In this document: in pieces, positions 8,075 to 14,595 of the stretch
Layout of the letters: every line of letters starts with the position of its first letter
Position numbering within the stretch: position 1 is the first letter of the stretch
DNA from: Treponema sp.
Lineage (GTDB): Bacteria > Spirochaetota > Spirochaetia > Treponematales > Breznakiellaceae
NCBI GenBank assembly: GCA_031258305.1
Contig: JAIRNA010000109.1
Location: forward strand, 1-32,073
Direction of reading: 5' to 3'
Length of the DNA stretch: 32,073 nucleotides
Made by a program: the position numbers and the translations under genes
The notes under the pieces: model-generated
Databases searched by the model: none
Seen by the model: the letters and a program-made list of their open reading frames with translations, nothing else
What the model was told of the DNA's origin: nothing

Positions 8075-9322
8075 ATGCGAAAATATTTTGTGATAATTTT
8101 TGTCTTCTTTATATTCTCGTGTTCGGTCTTTGACTCAAAAACTATAATGATTTGGACCGATAAGCCTGAGTTTGCCCTTTACGCGCAGGCTTTTAATGCG
8201 AGTCAAGCCGAGTACAAGGCGGAAGTCCGGTATTTTGAATTTCCGAGTCAACAGCTTTTGAACTCAACCGAACGTCCTGACATCGTGGCGGCAAGCTGGC
8301 TCAAAAGCGCGTCTACGAGAACCTTCTTCGCCCCATTGGACGCTTTGTTCACTCAGAAAATCGTAAGCGAAGACAGCTTTTATCCGAAATTACTTGAGCC
8401 GGGCGTCATAGAAGGAGAACAATACCTCCTACCTGTGTCATTCAACGTTCCCGCTATGGTTTTTGCCCAAAGCAACACGGTTTCTTCAAATTTTACCATC
8501 AATGTGGATGAGATAAAAGAGAAAGGGAAAGCCTATAATCGAATGATGCGGGGCGATTATACCAGAATGGGTTTTTCACCTGACTGGAATGATGATTTTC
8601 TCTTTATAAGCGCGGTTCTCCATAACGCTCAATTCAGGGAAGGTACGGAAGGAACCCTACAGAGCGCCCCTCTTATGTGGAATGAAGACGCAATGAGGTC
8701 AGCCCTTGACTTTAACAAGACTTGGATACTGGAGGCAAATTCCGGCGCCCGAGCTGTGGATGATTTTTCGTTTAAGTACTTTTTCGATACGCCGTCAAAA
8801 AGAATAGCCCAGGGGCGAGTCCTTTTCTCGTATATGAACAGCGCCGAATTTTTCACTCTCGACAGTGAAGTACGTTCCATTCTTGATTTTCGGTGGCTTT
8901 CAGAAAATAATAGCATCCCTCTCATAGAAGGCTCGGTGTATTACGGCATATACAGCGAAACAAAGGCGAATAACGGAACGGTGGCGTTCACCCAATGGTT
9001 TTTCCAACCTGAAACCCAGCGCCGAATCTTAGAGAAGAGCAGGGATCTTCAGCTAAACGAGACAGGTTTTGGCATAGCGGGCGGCTTCTCAAGTCTCCGT
9101 AACGTTACCGAAGATATTTTCCCCCGCTTTTACTCGAGCCTCTTAGGACATATACCACCGGATGCCTTCCTCGCTCCACCAGCTATCCTTCCTTATGACT
9201 GGCCCCAACTCAAGGAAAGGGTGATTCTCCCATTTATGCGTGAATACATCAGGGCTGAAAACTCATCGGATATCCGTCCTCTGGATAAACGGGTGTCCGA
9301 CTGGTACAGAATTAACAAGTAG
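8075..9322 (+). CDS. Extracellular solute-binding lipoprotein (family 1-like)
   Basis: From ATG 8075 the product has a short signal peptide (MRKYFVIIFVFFIFSC) with lipobox FSC and Cys16, giving a lipoprotein of about 415 residues. WTDKPEFALYAQAFN and RPDIVAASWL recall the first lobe of family 1 (often sugar) binding proteins, and the later part (AFTQWFFQPETQRRILE) fits the second lobe. No permease or ATPase genes adjoin it. The ORF track starts at GTG 8000, adding 25 residues before the signal peptide. A TATAAT lies at 7978-7983, so a start near 8000 cannot be excluded, but the lipoprotein start is more sensible even though its ribosome binding site is weak. hisB follows after 63 nt. Confidence 0.75.
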   Translation: MRKYFVIIFVFFIFSCSVFDSKTIMIWTDKPEFALYAQAFNASQAEYKAEVRYFEFPSQQLLNSTERPDIVAASWLKSASTRTFFAPLDALFTQKIVSEDSFYPKLLEPGVIEGEQYLLPVSFNVPAMVFAQSNTVSSNFTINVDEIKEKGKAYNRMMRGDYTRMGFSPDWNDDFLFISAVLHNAQFREGTEGTLQSAPLMWNEDAMRSALDFNKTWILEANSGARAVDDFSFKYFFDTPSKRIAQGRVLFSYMNSAEFFTLDSEVRSILDFRWLSENNSIPLIEGSVYYGIYSETKANNGTVAFTQWFFQPETQRRILEKSRDLQLNETGFGIAGGFSSLRNVTEDIFPRFYSSLLGHIPPDAFLAPPAILPYDWPQLKERVILPFMREYIRAENSSDIRPLDKRVSDWYRINK

Positions 9323-9326
9323 AAAG

Positions 9327-9373
9327 TAAGGAATAGAGTTTGTTGTCTAAACACAACCTCTATTTCCTAATTT
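9327..9373. repeat. Stem-loop between binding protein gene and hisB
   Basis: The left arm TAAGGAATAGAGTTTGTTGT and the right arm (the other strand reads TTAGGAAATAGAGGTTGTGT) form a long imperfect hairpin with a 5-6 nt loop. It starts 4 nt after the TAG of the upstream gene and ends at the hisB ribosome binding site. It carries the GGAATAG core seen in other gaps. Confidence 0.7.
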
Positions 9374-9385
9374 AAGGAGATAACT

Positions 9386-10012
9386 ATGAACAGATATACA
9401 GAAATCCGTAGAACTACAAAAGAGACAGATATTTATGTGAGATTGAATCTTGACGGCAGTGGGAACGCCAAGCTAGATTATCCGATAGGCTTTATGAAGC
9501 ATATGCTCAACACCTTTGCCAAATACGGGCTTTTTGACATAGAAATTCAGGCGACCGGAGACCTAGACGTTGACCAGCATCACTTAGTCGAGGACACGGG
9601 CATTACACTGGGGCAGTGTTTCTCAAAGGCGCTGGGCGATAAGAAGGGTATCAGACGGTGCGGATTTTGCCTCTTCCCTATGGACGAGACCCTTGCCCGC
9701 GTCGTAGCGGATGTGTCTGGCAGAGGGTTTCTGGTATTTGAAGCCGATCTGACAGGAACGCCTTTCGTTTCCGGCGGATTCTCCTTCCAGACAGACACAG
9801 TTGCGGACTTCTGGCAAGGCTTTGCCGCCGCGGCCGGGTTGACTCTTCACTTCGACATCCTGCGGGGCAGAAGCGACCATCATAAGATAGAGGCGCTTTT
9901 CAAGGCGGCCGCCTGCGCTTTACGGGATGCCGTTGAAATTATCCCACGCTCTAAGGACGCCCTCCCCACTACCAAAGGCTTTTTGGAAAAGCCTTTGGCG
10001 GTGATAGTGTAG
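9386..10012 (+). CDS. hisB: Imidazoleglycerol-phosphate dehydratase
   Basis: Catalyses the manganese-dependent dehydration of imidazole glycerol phosphate in histidine synthesis. The two metal-binding signatures are present: QHHLVEDTG (about 55-63) and RSDHHKIEALFKA (about 165-177), together with LDGSGNAKLD, GFMKHML and MDETLARVVADVSGR. 208 residues, monofunctional (no phosphatase domain). The start is fixed by AAGGAGA 6 nt before the ATG. Family members usually end near the TKG(F/V)L motif; here eight more residues (EKPLAVIV) follow, encoded by a perfect palindrome. No other his gene is in the window. Confidence 0.95.
   Translation: MNRYTEIRRTTKETDIYVRLNLDGSGNAKLDYPIGFMKHMLNTFAKYGLFDIEIQATGDLDVDQHHLVEDTGITLGQCFSKALGDKKGIRRCGFCLFPMDETLARVVADVSGRGFLVFEADLTGTPFVSGGFSFQTDTVADFWQGFAAAAGLTLHFDILRGRSDHHKIEALFKAAACALRDAVEIIPRSKDALPTTKGFLEKPLAVIV
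9972..9998. repeat. 12-bp perfect palindrome in the hisB 3' end
   Basis: CCAAAGGCTTTT and AAAAGCCTTTGG pair perfectly around a 3-nt loop (TGG). It lies inside the hisB reading frame, 14 nt before the stop. No T-run follows, so a classical terminator is unlikely. Confidence 0.75.
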
Positions 10013-10042
10013 CCCGTACCGCCTCATAGCTTACGGTATCAC

Positions 10043-10090
10043 ATGTCAGCAGCTATCTCCTGCCTAAAGGCGTGGGGTAGCTGACTACAT
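10043..10090. repeat. Hairpin element after hisB (REP- or IS200/605-end-like)
   Basis: ATGTCAGCAGCTA pairs with TAGCTGACTACAT, and an inner TGCC-TAAA-GGCG stem-loop caps it. Hairpins of this shape occur at the ends of IS200/IS605 elements and in REP sequences; no transposase is nearby. It may also end hisB transcription, as an AT-rich stretch (ATATTTTTTGC) follows. Confidence 0.5.
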
Positions 10091-10130
10091 ATTTTTTGCT
10101 GTTCTGTGTGGAAATTTATTCATAAAGAGG

Positions 10131-10172
10131 GTTTAATACCCCCCTCCCCCGCCCTTCTGCGGCGGAGATTAT
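10131..10172. repeat. GC-rich REP-like element (decayed copy)
   Basis: Contains GTTTAATACC, a C-rich run, CCGCC...GGCGG around TTCTGC, then GATTATT. The reverse complement of the 31.1-31.4 kb tandem units has the same order (AATACCCCGCCG, TCTGCGGC, GGGATTATT). It lies directly after the stop of the dual PPIase gene. Confidence 0.55.
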
Positions 10173-11186
10173 TTATTTTATGGACACCAATTCTTTTTCA
10201 AATACGAGAAAGCTATTCGGCGGGAGAGCGCCTTTGCCCGCGCCGCGTTCTCCGTAGGCGAGTTCCGGCGGCAGGATAACGAGGCGTTTTTCCCCCGCCT
10301 TCATGTCAAGTACCATTTCTTCCCATCCCGCAATAACCATACCCATACCGACTTTGAATTCTATGGGACCGCCGTGAATGTCTGACGCATCAAAAACTTC
10401 CCCTGAAAGAAACATACCCTTGTATTTGATGGAAACGGTTTGTCCCTTCAGCGGCTTCACGCCTGTTCCTTCTTTTTGGATGATATATTTTATACCGGAA
10501 GCTGTTTCTCGCGCTGTCGGGTACTTCGCCTGGATTCTTGCGAGGTCAGAATCGCGTTGCGCCCGAATCTTCGCGGACTGCCTGTCTTTCCAATTCTGAA
10601 GGAGCTTGTCAAAAGACGCCTGGTCAGCCTTGAAGGCCGCCGCTTCTGTTCCGTTCCTCACGATATAAATGCGGTTGATTTTGTCGCCTTGCGCTATAGC
10701 GTTCACCACATTCTGTCCCTGAATGACCTGACCGAATATAGTGTGCTTACCATTGAGCCACGGCGTTTTCACATGAGTGATAAAGAATTGACTGCCGTTT
10801 GTGTTTGCTCCCGCATTAGCCATAGCCATTACCCCGGGTCCATCGAAAGTGAGACCTGTGTCTTCATCTGGAAACTGGTAGCCCGGACCGCCAGTTCCAT
10901 TTCCAAGCGGGTCCCCGCCCTGAATCATAAAGTCAGCTATGACACGGTGAAAAGTCAAACCATCGTAAAAAAGCTTGTTGCCCGCGTTCTTCATTGTCCC
11001 GCCAACGAGAGCGATGAAGTTGCACACGGTAAGAGGCGCTTTCTGATATTCGAGCCGCGCCACGATGTCGCCTTTCTCCGTGTTAATAACCGCGAAAATT
11101 CCGTTTCCAAGAGATTCCACAGCCACTCCAAAAGCCGCTTCCGTCATAAGCGCCAATAAAAGCCCGCTAGATATCTGTTTAATCAT
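10173..11186 (-). CDS. Dual peptidyl-prolyl isomerase: cyclophilin-FKBP fusion
   Basis: Two independent prolyl isomerase domains in one exported protein of about 337 residues. A signal peptide (MIKQISSGLLLALMTEAAFG) starts at ATG 11186; the track's GTG at 11231 would put 15 residues before it. The cyclophilin domain (about 25-180) has FHRVIADFMIQGGD and MAMANAGANTNGSQFFIT. A charged helical linker (about 185-225, KDRQSAKIRAQRDSDLARIQAKYP) leads to an FKBP domain (about 235-337) with VSIKYKGMFLSGEVFDAS, VIAGWEEMVLDMKAGEKR and the ending LVFEKELVSI. Both domains look complete. It probably helps fold periplasmic or outer-membrane proteins. Cyclophilin-FKBP order is known from Treponema, supporting a spirochaete origin. 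Confidence 0.93.
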   Translation of the reverse strand: MIKQISSGLLLALMTEAAFGVAVESLGNGIFAVINTEKGDIVARLEYQKAPLTVCNFIALVGGTMKNAGNKLFYDGLTFHRVIADFMIQGGDPLGNGTGGPGYQFPDEDTGLTFDGPGVMAMANAGANTNGSQFFITHVKTPWLNGKHTIFGQVIQGQNVVNAIAQGDKINRIYIVRNGTEAAAFKADQASFDKLLQNWKDRQSAKIRAQRDSDLARIQAKYPTARETASGIKYIIQKEGTGVKPLKGQTVSIKYKGMFLSGEVFDASDIHGGPIEFKVGMGMVIAGWEEMVLDMKAGEKRLVILPPELAYGERGAGKGALPPNSFLVFEKELVSIK

Positions 11187-11289
11187 AATACGCAAAGGTA
11201 TCACAAAATTAAAAAAATGTAAACGCCGCACTTTACCGTACCACGCGGCAGACGTTTACTTTGAGAACTCGCTTGTCAATTAGCCGCCT

Positions 11290-11616
11290 TCATTTGAGTT
11301 GTTCTAAAGCGTTGTTCACCGCGTCCAGAAAGCCTCTGCTCGATTCGGTTGCCCCTGAAATCGCATCCACCGCTGTCGAATTTACCGCTTGCACGGTATC
11401 AGCGAGAGCAAGCATTGCTGGCTCTCCCACAAATTCGTCTTCGGTATGTACGAGAATTTCTATGGACTCTATACCGTCTTTACTTGCATAGACGAGCACA
11501 CGGATGGCGCCATAGAAGCCTTGTCCAACGCCTTCAAAACAAGAAATGTGTTTCCGCGACTCGACACCCACGCACGCTGTCAGCGTAACAGCGCATATAA
11601 AAAAGAATGTTCTCAT
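11290..11616 (-). CDS. Small FMN-binding domain lipoprotein
   Basis: A 108-residue lipoprotein: the signal peptide ends in LTAC with Cys15. The rest is a minimal FMN_bind domain ending in DAISGATESSRGFLDAVNNAL. The SGAT-x-S motif is where ApbE-type flavin transferases attach FMN through a phosphoester to the threonine (Thr90 here). It probably carries electrons on the periplasmic face, in the same chemistry as the Rnf subunits 7 kb away. The ATG at 11616 has no ribosome binding site; TAGAAT lies 4 nt before it, so the mRNA may be leaderless. Confidence 0.8.
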   Translation of the reverse strand: MRTFFFICAVTLTACVGVESRKHISCFEGVGQGFYGAIRVLVYASKDGIESIEILVHTEDEFVGEPAMLALADTVQAVNSTAVDAISGATESSRGFLDAVNNALEQLK

Positions 11617-11678
11617 ATTTATTCTACGGTGCGGACGCGGGATTTGATTCGTTTTTATTTTTTAAAATAAAAAAAGGA

Positions 11679-11993
11679 ATTGAAGTTCTGAACCCCGACT
11701 TTGAAACTTTGAACTCCGACTTTGAAGCTTTGAACCCCGACTTTGAAGTTCGGAACTCTAACTTTGAAGCTTTGAACTCCGACTTTGAAGCTTTGAACCC
11801 CGACTTTGAAGTTCGGAACTCTGACTTTGAAGCTTTGAACTCCAACTTTGAAGTTCTGAACTCCGACTTTGGAGTTCGGAACTCTGACTTTGAAGCTTTG
11901 AACTCTGACTTTGAAGTTCTGAACTCCAACTTTGAAGTTCTGAACTCCGACTTTGAAGTTCTGAATTCTGACTTTGAAGTTCCGAACTCCGAC
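11679..11993. repeat. 21-bp minisatellite, 15 units
   Basis: Fifteen consecutive 21-bp units, consensus close to TTTGAAGTTCTGAACTCCGAC, with variants GTTCGGAAC, GCTTTGAAC and GTTCCGAAC. As 21 is a multiple of three, one plus-strand frame and two minus-strand frames stay open, producing the repetitive ORFs of the track (FEVLNSD heptads on plus). Units 3-5 and 6-8 form a 63-bp higher-order repeat. The plus ORF has no ribosome binding site, and its non-repeat start overlaps the FMN protein gene, so I treat this as non-coding repeat DNA. It lies upstream of the FMN protein gene and downstream of the barrel gene's terminator. Confidence 0.9.
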
Positions 11994-12023
11994 TTCTACC
12001 ATTTCTACACTAACTACCAATAA

Positions 12024-12054
12024 ACGAGGGAGTTGGATTTCCCCACTCCCTCGT
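12024..12054. terminator. Bidirectional intrinsic terminator
   Basis: A perfect 10-bp stem ACGAGGGAGT/ACTCCCTCGT with an 11-nt loop, followed by TTTT on the plus strand and by TTTATT on the minus strand. It lies 12 nt past the stop of the minus-strand barrel gene and separates it from the minisatellite. Confidence 0.85.
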
Positions 12055-12065
12055 TTTGAAATATT

Positions 12066-12551
12066 TTAGAACCAGAAACGGAAACCTAAAGCGCCGTTAA
12101 AGAAATCTGTATCGAGACCAAACGAAGGCAAAATTTGGACGCCCACCTGAGGCGCGACCTCTAAAAAGATTTCGCCATGTCCAAGGAACTGCCATGAAAG
12201 ACCTATCGGTACGCGCACACCAGCCGCAAGTCCAAGTTTATCGTTAAATCCCCACAGACTAGCGTGTCCGCCAACCCCAAAATACCATCCCAGGTTAATG
12301 TCGGGGACTAAAACGTCGTCGATGAAGTAATAATCGCCGGTTGCCGCAAGCGCAAGACCTTCATTCCCGGCACGTGCGTTGATTACCCAATAGATAGGCA
12401 AAGACGGCGCTTTAAGAGATAATCCTCCGCCGAAACCACCTAGTCCGCCGCCGCCCACAATGCCGACTCCCCATCCGCTCGGATGATCCGCAAACACGCT
12501 ACCGGTCGCCAACGCTAACCCAATAACGCACACCGCTAAAAATTTCTTCAT
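12066..12551 (-). CDS. Small outer-membrane beta-barrel-type protein
   Basis: 161 residues: signal peptide MKKFLAVCVIGLALATGSVFA, cut before DHPSGWG, then a glycine-rich stretch (GVGIVGGGGLGGFGGG) and alternating hydrophobic strands. It ends in aromatic residues (GALGFRFWF), as expected for a barrel signal recognised by the BAM machinery. The layout recalls the small DUF3996-type spirochaete outer-membrane proteins; I infer that family and cannot confirm it. The start at 12551 is fixed by GGAGG 5 nt upstream; the track's start is 4 codons too early. It has its own promoter (12620-12648), a 5' leader hairpin and a strong terminator, so it is monocistronic. Confidence 0.75.
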   Translation of the reverse strand: MKKFLAVCVIGLALATGSVFADHPSGWGVGIVGGGGLGGFGGGLSLKAPSLPIYWVINARAGNEGLALAATGDYYFIDDVLVPDINLGWYFGVGGHASLWGFNDKLGLAAGVRVPIGLSWQFLGHGEIFLEVAPQVGVQILPSFGLDTDFFNGALGFRFWF

Positions 12552-12619
12552 AAAAACCTCCATAGTTTAGAAATTTTTGAAAGAGCCGCTTTTCAAAAAG
12601 CCCTGCCCTCTTTTGGCTC

Positions 12620-12648
12620 ATTCTATAGAATATCGTTTTTTTAGTCAA
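12620..12648 (-). promoter_or_regulatory. Promoter of the barrel protein gene
   Basis: Minus strand: TTGACT, 17-nt spacer, TAGAAT. The transcript would begin near 12613 and carry a leader of about 60 nt in which GAGCC pairs with GGCTC and GCTTTT with AAAAGC, forming a nested hairpin before the GGAGG site. Confidence 0.7.
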
Positions 12649-12663
12649 GCGGTTAGTACCATC

Positions 12664-13476
12664 TTAGGCCAGCAGCAACAGCTCATCGTTTGCGAGTTCC
12701 CGTTTCTTTATGTCCCGGAACCGCTGAACCACATCGGCAAGGGTGAGCTTTGCCTTTTCCTGCTGGTCAATGTCCAGAATGACTTCGCCTGCGTCCATCA
12801 TAAGAAGGCGATTGCCGTATTCGAGGGCTTGCGCCATGTTGTGCGTTATCATCATCACGGTGAGGCTATATTCCTTAGCGAAGCGGAGGGTAAGGCGCAT
12901 GATGATTTCCGCGTTGCGCGGGTCCAGCGCGGCTGTATGCTCGTCAAGCAGGAGAAGGCTGGGACGAGACATCACGGTCATAAGCAAGGTGAGCGCCTGC
13001 CGCTGTCCACCGGAGAAAAGTTCCACATTGTCCGCAAGTCGGTTTTCAAGCCCCATATCAAGGGCCCGCAGTTCTTCGCGGAACAGCTCCTTTACCTGCT
13101 TGTTGAGACTGATTTTCAGCCCTTTGTAACCCTTCTTACGGCAGAGGAGCATATTATCAGCAAGGCTCATTTTACCCGCGGTGCCAAGCAAGGGGTTTTG
13201 GAATATTCTGCCGATGTAGCGGGCGCGCCGATACTCGGCAGAACGCGTAATGTCTCGTCGTACGCCAACTTCCTCATCAAAGAGCAGAATCCGCCCCGAC
13301 GTTGGCTGACACGTTCCCGCGACTGCGTTGAAAAGAGTCGTCTTGCCGGCTCCATTAGAACCAATCACTGTGATGAAGTCCCCGCGATTCACAGTGAGGT
13401 TTATGTTTTTAAGAGCGTAATTCTCATCAGGCGTGCCTGCCGCAAAAACGACGCCGAGATTTTCTATTTTTATCAT
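12664..13476 (-). CDS. ABC transporter ATP-binding protein (COG1101-like), partners not seen
   Basis: A complete ABC ATPase of 270 residues: Walker A GSNGAGKTT, the signature-equivalent LFSGGQRQALTLL, Walker B LLLLDEHTAALD and the H-loop MMITHNMA. The opening (IKIENLGVVFAAGTPDE, ALKNINLTV) and DEHTAALDP resemble the ATPase of the family that pairs with ABC_sub_bind receptors and a branched-chain-type permease. Normally receptor and permease genes precede it, but here its neighbours are a PASTA protein upstream and a barrel gene downstream. It therefore either serves a transporter encoded elsewhere or is a left-over part. Its ATG at 13476 has GGAGAAATAAAC just upstream. Confidence 0.85.
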   Translation of the reverse strand: MIKIENLGVVFAAGTPDENYALKNINLTVNRGDFITVIGSNGAGKTTLFNAVAGTCQPTSGRILLFDEEVGVRRDITRSAEYRRARYIGRIFQNPLLGTAGKMSLADNMLLCRKKGYKGLKISLNKQVKELFREELRALDMGLENRLADNVELFSGGQRQALTLLMTVMSRPSLLLLDEHTAALDPRNAEIIMRLTLRFAKEYSLTVMMITHNMAQALEYGNRLLMMDAGEVILDIDQQEKAKLTLADVVQRFRDIKKRELANDELLLLA

Positions 13477-13540
13477 GTTTATTTCTCCAATCTCATAGTA
13501 AATAATTTGTCCTTAATATTCAAGCTTGATTCTCTGTTCG

Positions 13541-14494
13541 TTAAAAAACCGTTTTGCGGAACAGCTCGCGGTCGAGCATAGAGAGCTTGATAACCGATCC
13601 GACCGGCAGTTTATAGGGAACCGCGAGGTCTCCGCCGAGGAAATTGGTTTTTAAGAGGCCCAATTTATCACCGTCTGGCGTTACGGCAGAAATTTCTATC
13701 CTGATGGGATAAGGATTTTGAGGCAAGGCATAGGTGAATAGGCCGAAAGTCTCCCCTTCTTTGGTTTCAGGATCGGTAAGCGTCAACTTGATACGGGTCG
13801 AAACTTCGGTTTCGATACCCGGCGCTGGCGTTTGAGCGACAACGACGCCCGCCTTTTCGCCCATTTGGGCGGGTCTGGAATCAAAGGCGAAATCCACGAC
13901 TGTCTTGCCAATTTGTTCAAGACAAGCCTCCAGTGACAGTCCTGTGAAATTCGGTGTTTTCATTATGGCATTTTCCTCGCCCTTGCTCACCACGAATTCC
14001 AATTCAACGGCGCCCGACACAGATGTTCCCGGCTCGGGCTTCTGCTCTATGATGGTTCCGGCCGGCTCTTTTGAAAATTGCGCCATGAAAGGCTCCTTTA
14101 TGGTGAACAGCGGGAAGTCAGTTGAGGCGAAGAGAGTCTGAATCTCCACCTTAACATCGTCTATTGAACGCCCTCGGTAGTCCTCTAAGGTGTTGAGAAT
14201 GATGCCTTGACTCACTACCAAACGGATGCGGCGTTCAGCCTTAACAAGAGCGCCAGCGACCGGGTCCTGTTCGAGAATCAAGCCTCGTTTCTCTTGGGAC
14301 GACCTCATCTGGAGCCGTGGGTACAGCTCCTTCTCCTGCAATTCGAGCAAGGCGCTTATCATATCCTTACCCGTTACATCGGGTACCATAGTTTGTTCCG
14401 CCCCCTGTACCGCGCTGAAGAAAACAGCAACCCCCACAAACACGGCAAAAATGGACATTCCTAACGCCATGAGCGCAAATGTTTTTCCTGTCAT
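13541..14494 (-). CDS. Membrane-anchored PASTA-domain protein
   Basis: 317 residues: one N-terminal membrane segment (about 5-30), then three PASTA modules. They start near MVPDVTGKDMISALLEL (about 36), NTLEDYRGRSIDDVKVEI (about 100) and KTPNFTGLSLEACLEQI (about 178), each ending in the (E/A)Q-x-P-x-PG type motif (LEQDPVAG, IEQKPEPG, VAQTPAPG). PASTA modules bind peptidoglycan fragments or muropeptide-like ligands. There is no kinase or penicillin-binding domain, so this is a stand-alone form. The last 75 residues are of unknown fold. The start is set by GAGGAGA 4 nt before ATG. It is divergent from the histidine kinase across about 100 bp. Confidence 0.88.
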   Translation of the reverse strand: MTGKTFALMALGMSIFAVFVGVAVFFSAVQGAEQTMVPDVTGKDMISALLELQEKELYPRLQMRSSQEKRGLILEQDPVAGALVKAERRIRLVVSQGIILNTLEDYRGRSIDDVKVEIQTLFASTDFPLFTIKEPFMAQFSKEPAGTIIEQKPEPGTSVSGAVELEFVVSKGEENAIMKTPNFTGLSLEACLEQIGKTVVDFAFDSRPAQMGEKAGVVVAQTPAPGIETEVSTRIKLTLTDPETKEGETFGLFTYALPQNPYPIRIEISAVTPDGDKLGLLKTNFLGGDLAVPYKLPVGSVIKLSMLDRELFRKTVF

Positions 14495-14557
14495 ACATTC
14501 TCCTCAATTTACAAGAATCCTAAAAGTTATAGTTTTAGAGATTCCTTGCTAATAAGC

Positions 14558-14586
14558 TTGTTTCTTTTCTCTAGGCGTGCTATAAT
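14558..14586 (+). promoter_or_regulatory. Histidine kinase promoter, apparently leaderless
   Basis: TTGTTT, 17-nt spacer, perfect TATAAT. Only 9 nt separate the -10 from the ATG, so transcription should begin within about 3 nt of the start codon; no ribosome binding site is present. An imperfect inverted repeat (AAGAATCCTAAAA ... TTTTAGAGATTCCTT) lies just upstream at 14510-14548 and could be an operator for this divergent region. Confidence 0.7.
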
Positions 14587-14595
14587 ACTACAATC

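Noticed and set aside
10043-10090. Full IS200/IS605 insertion
   Set aside because: Only a hairpin resembling an element end is present; no transposase or second end was found.
11607-12023. 138-residue heptad-repeat protein (FEVLNSD units) on plus, and two similar ORFs on minus
   Set aside because: Open frames follow from a 21-bp repeat unit; there is no ribosome binding site or promoter, and the unique start overlaps the FMN lipoprotein gene.
12577-13581. 334-residue plus-strand ORF
   Set aside because: It is antisense to a complete ABC ATPase with all motifs intact; it is a shadow frame.
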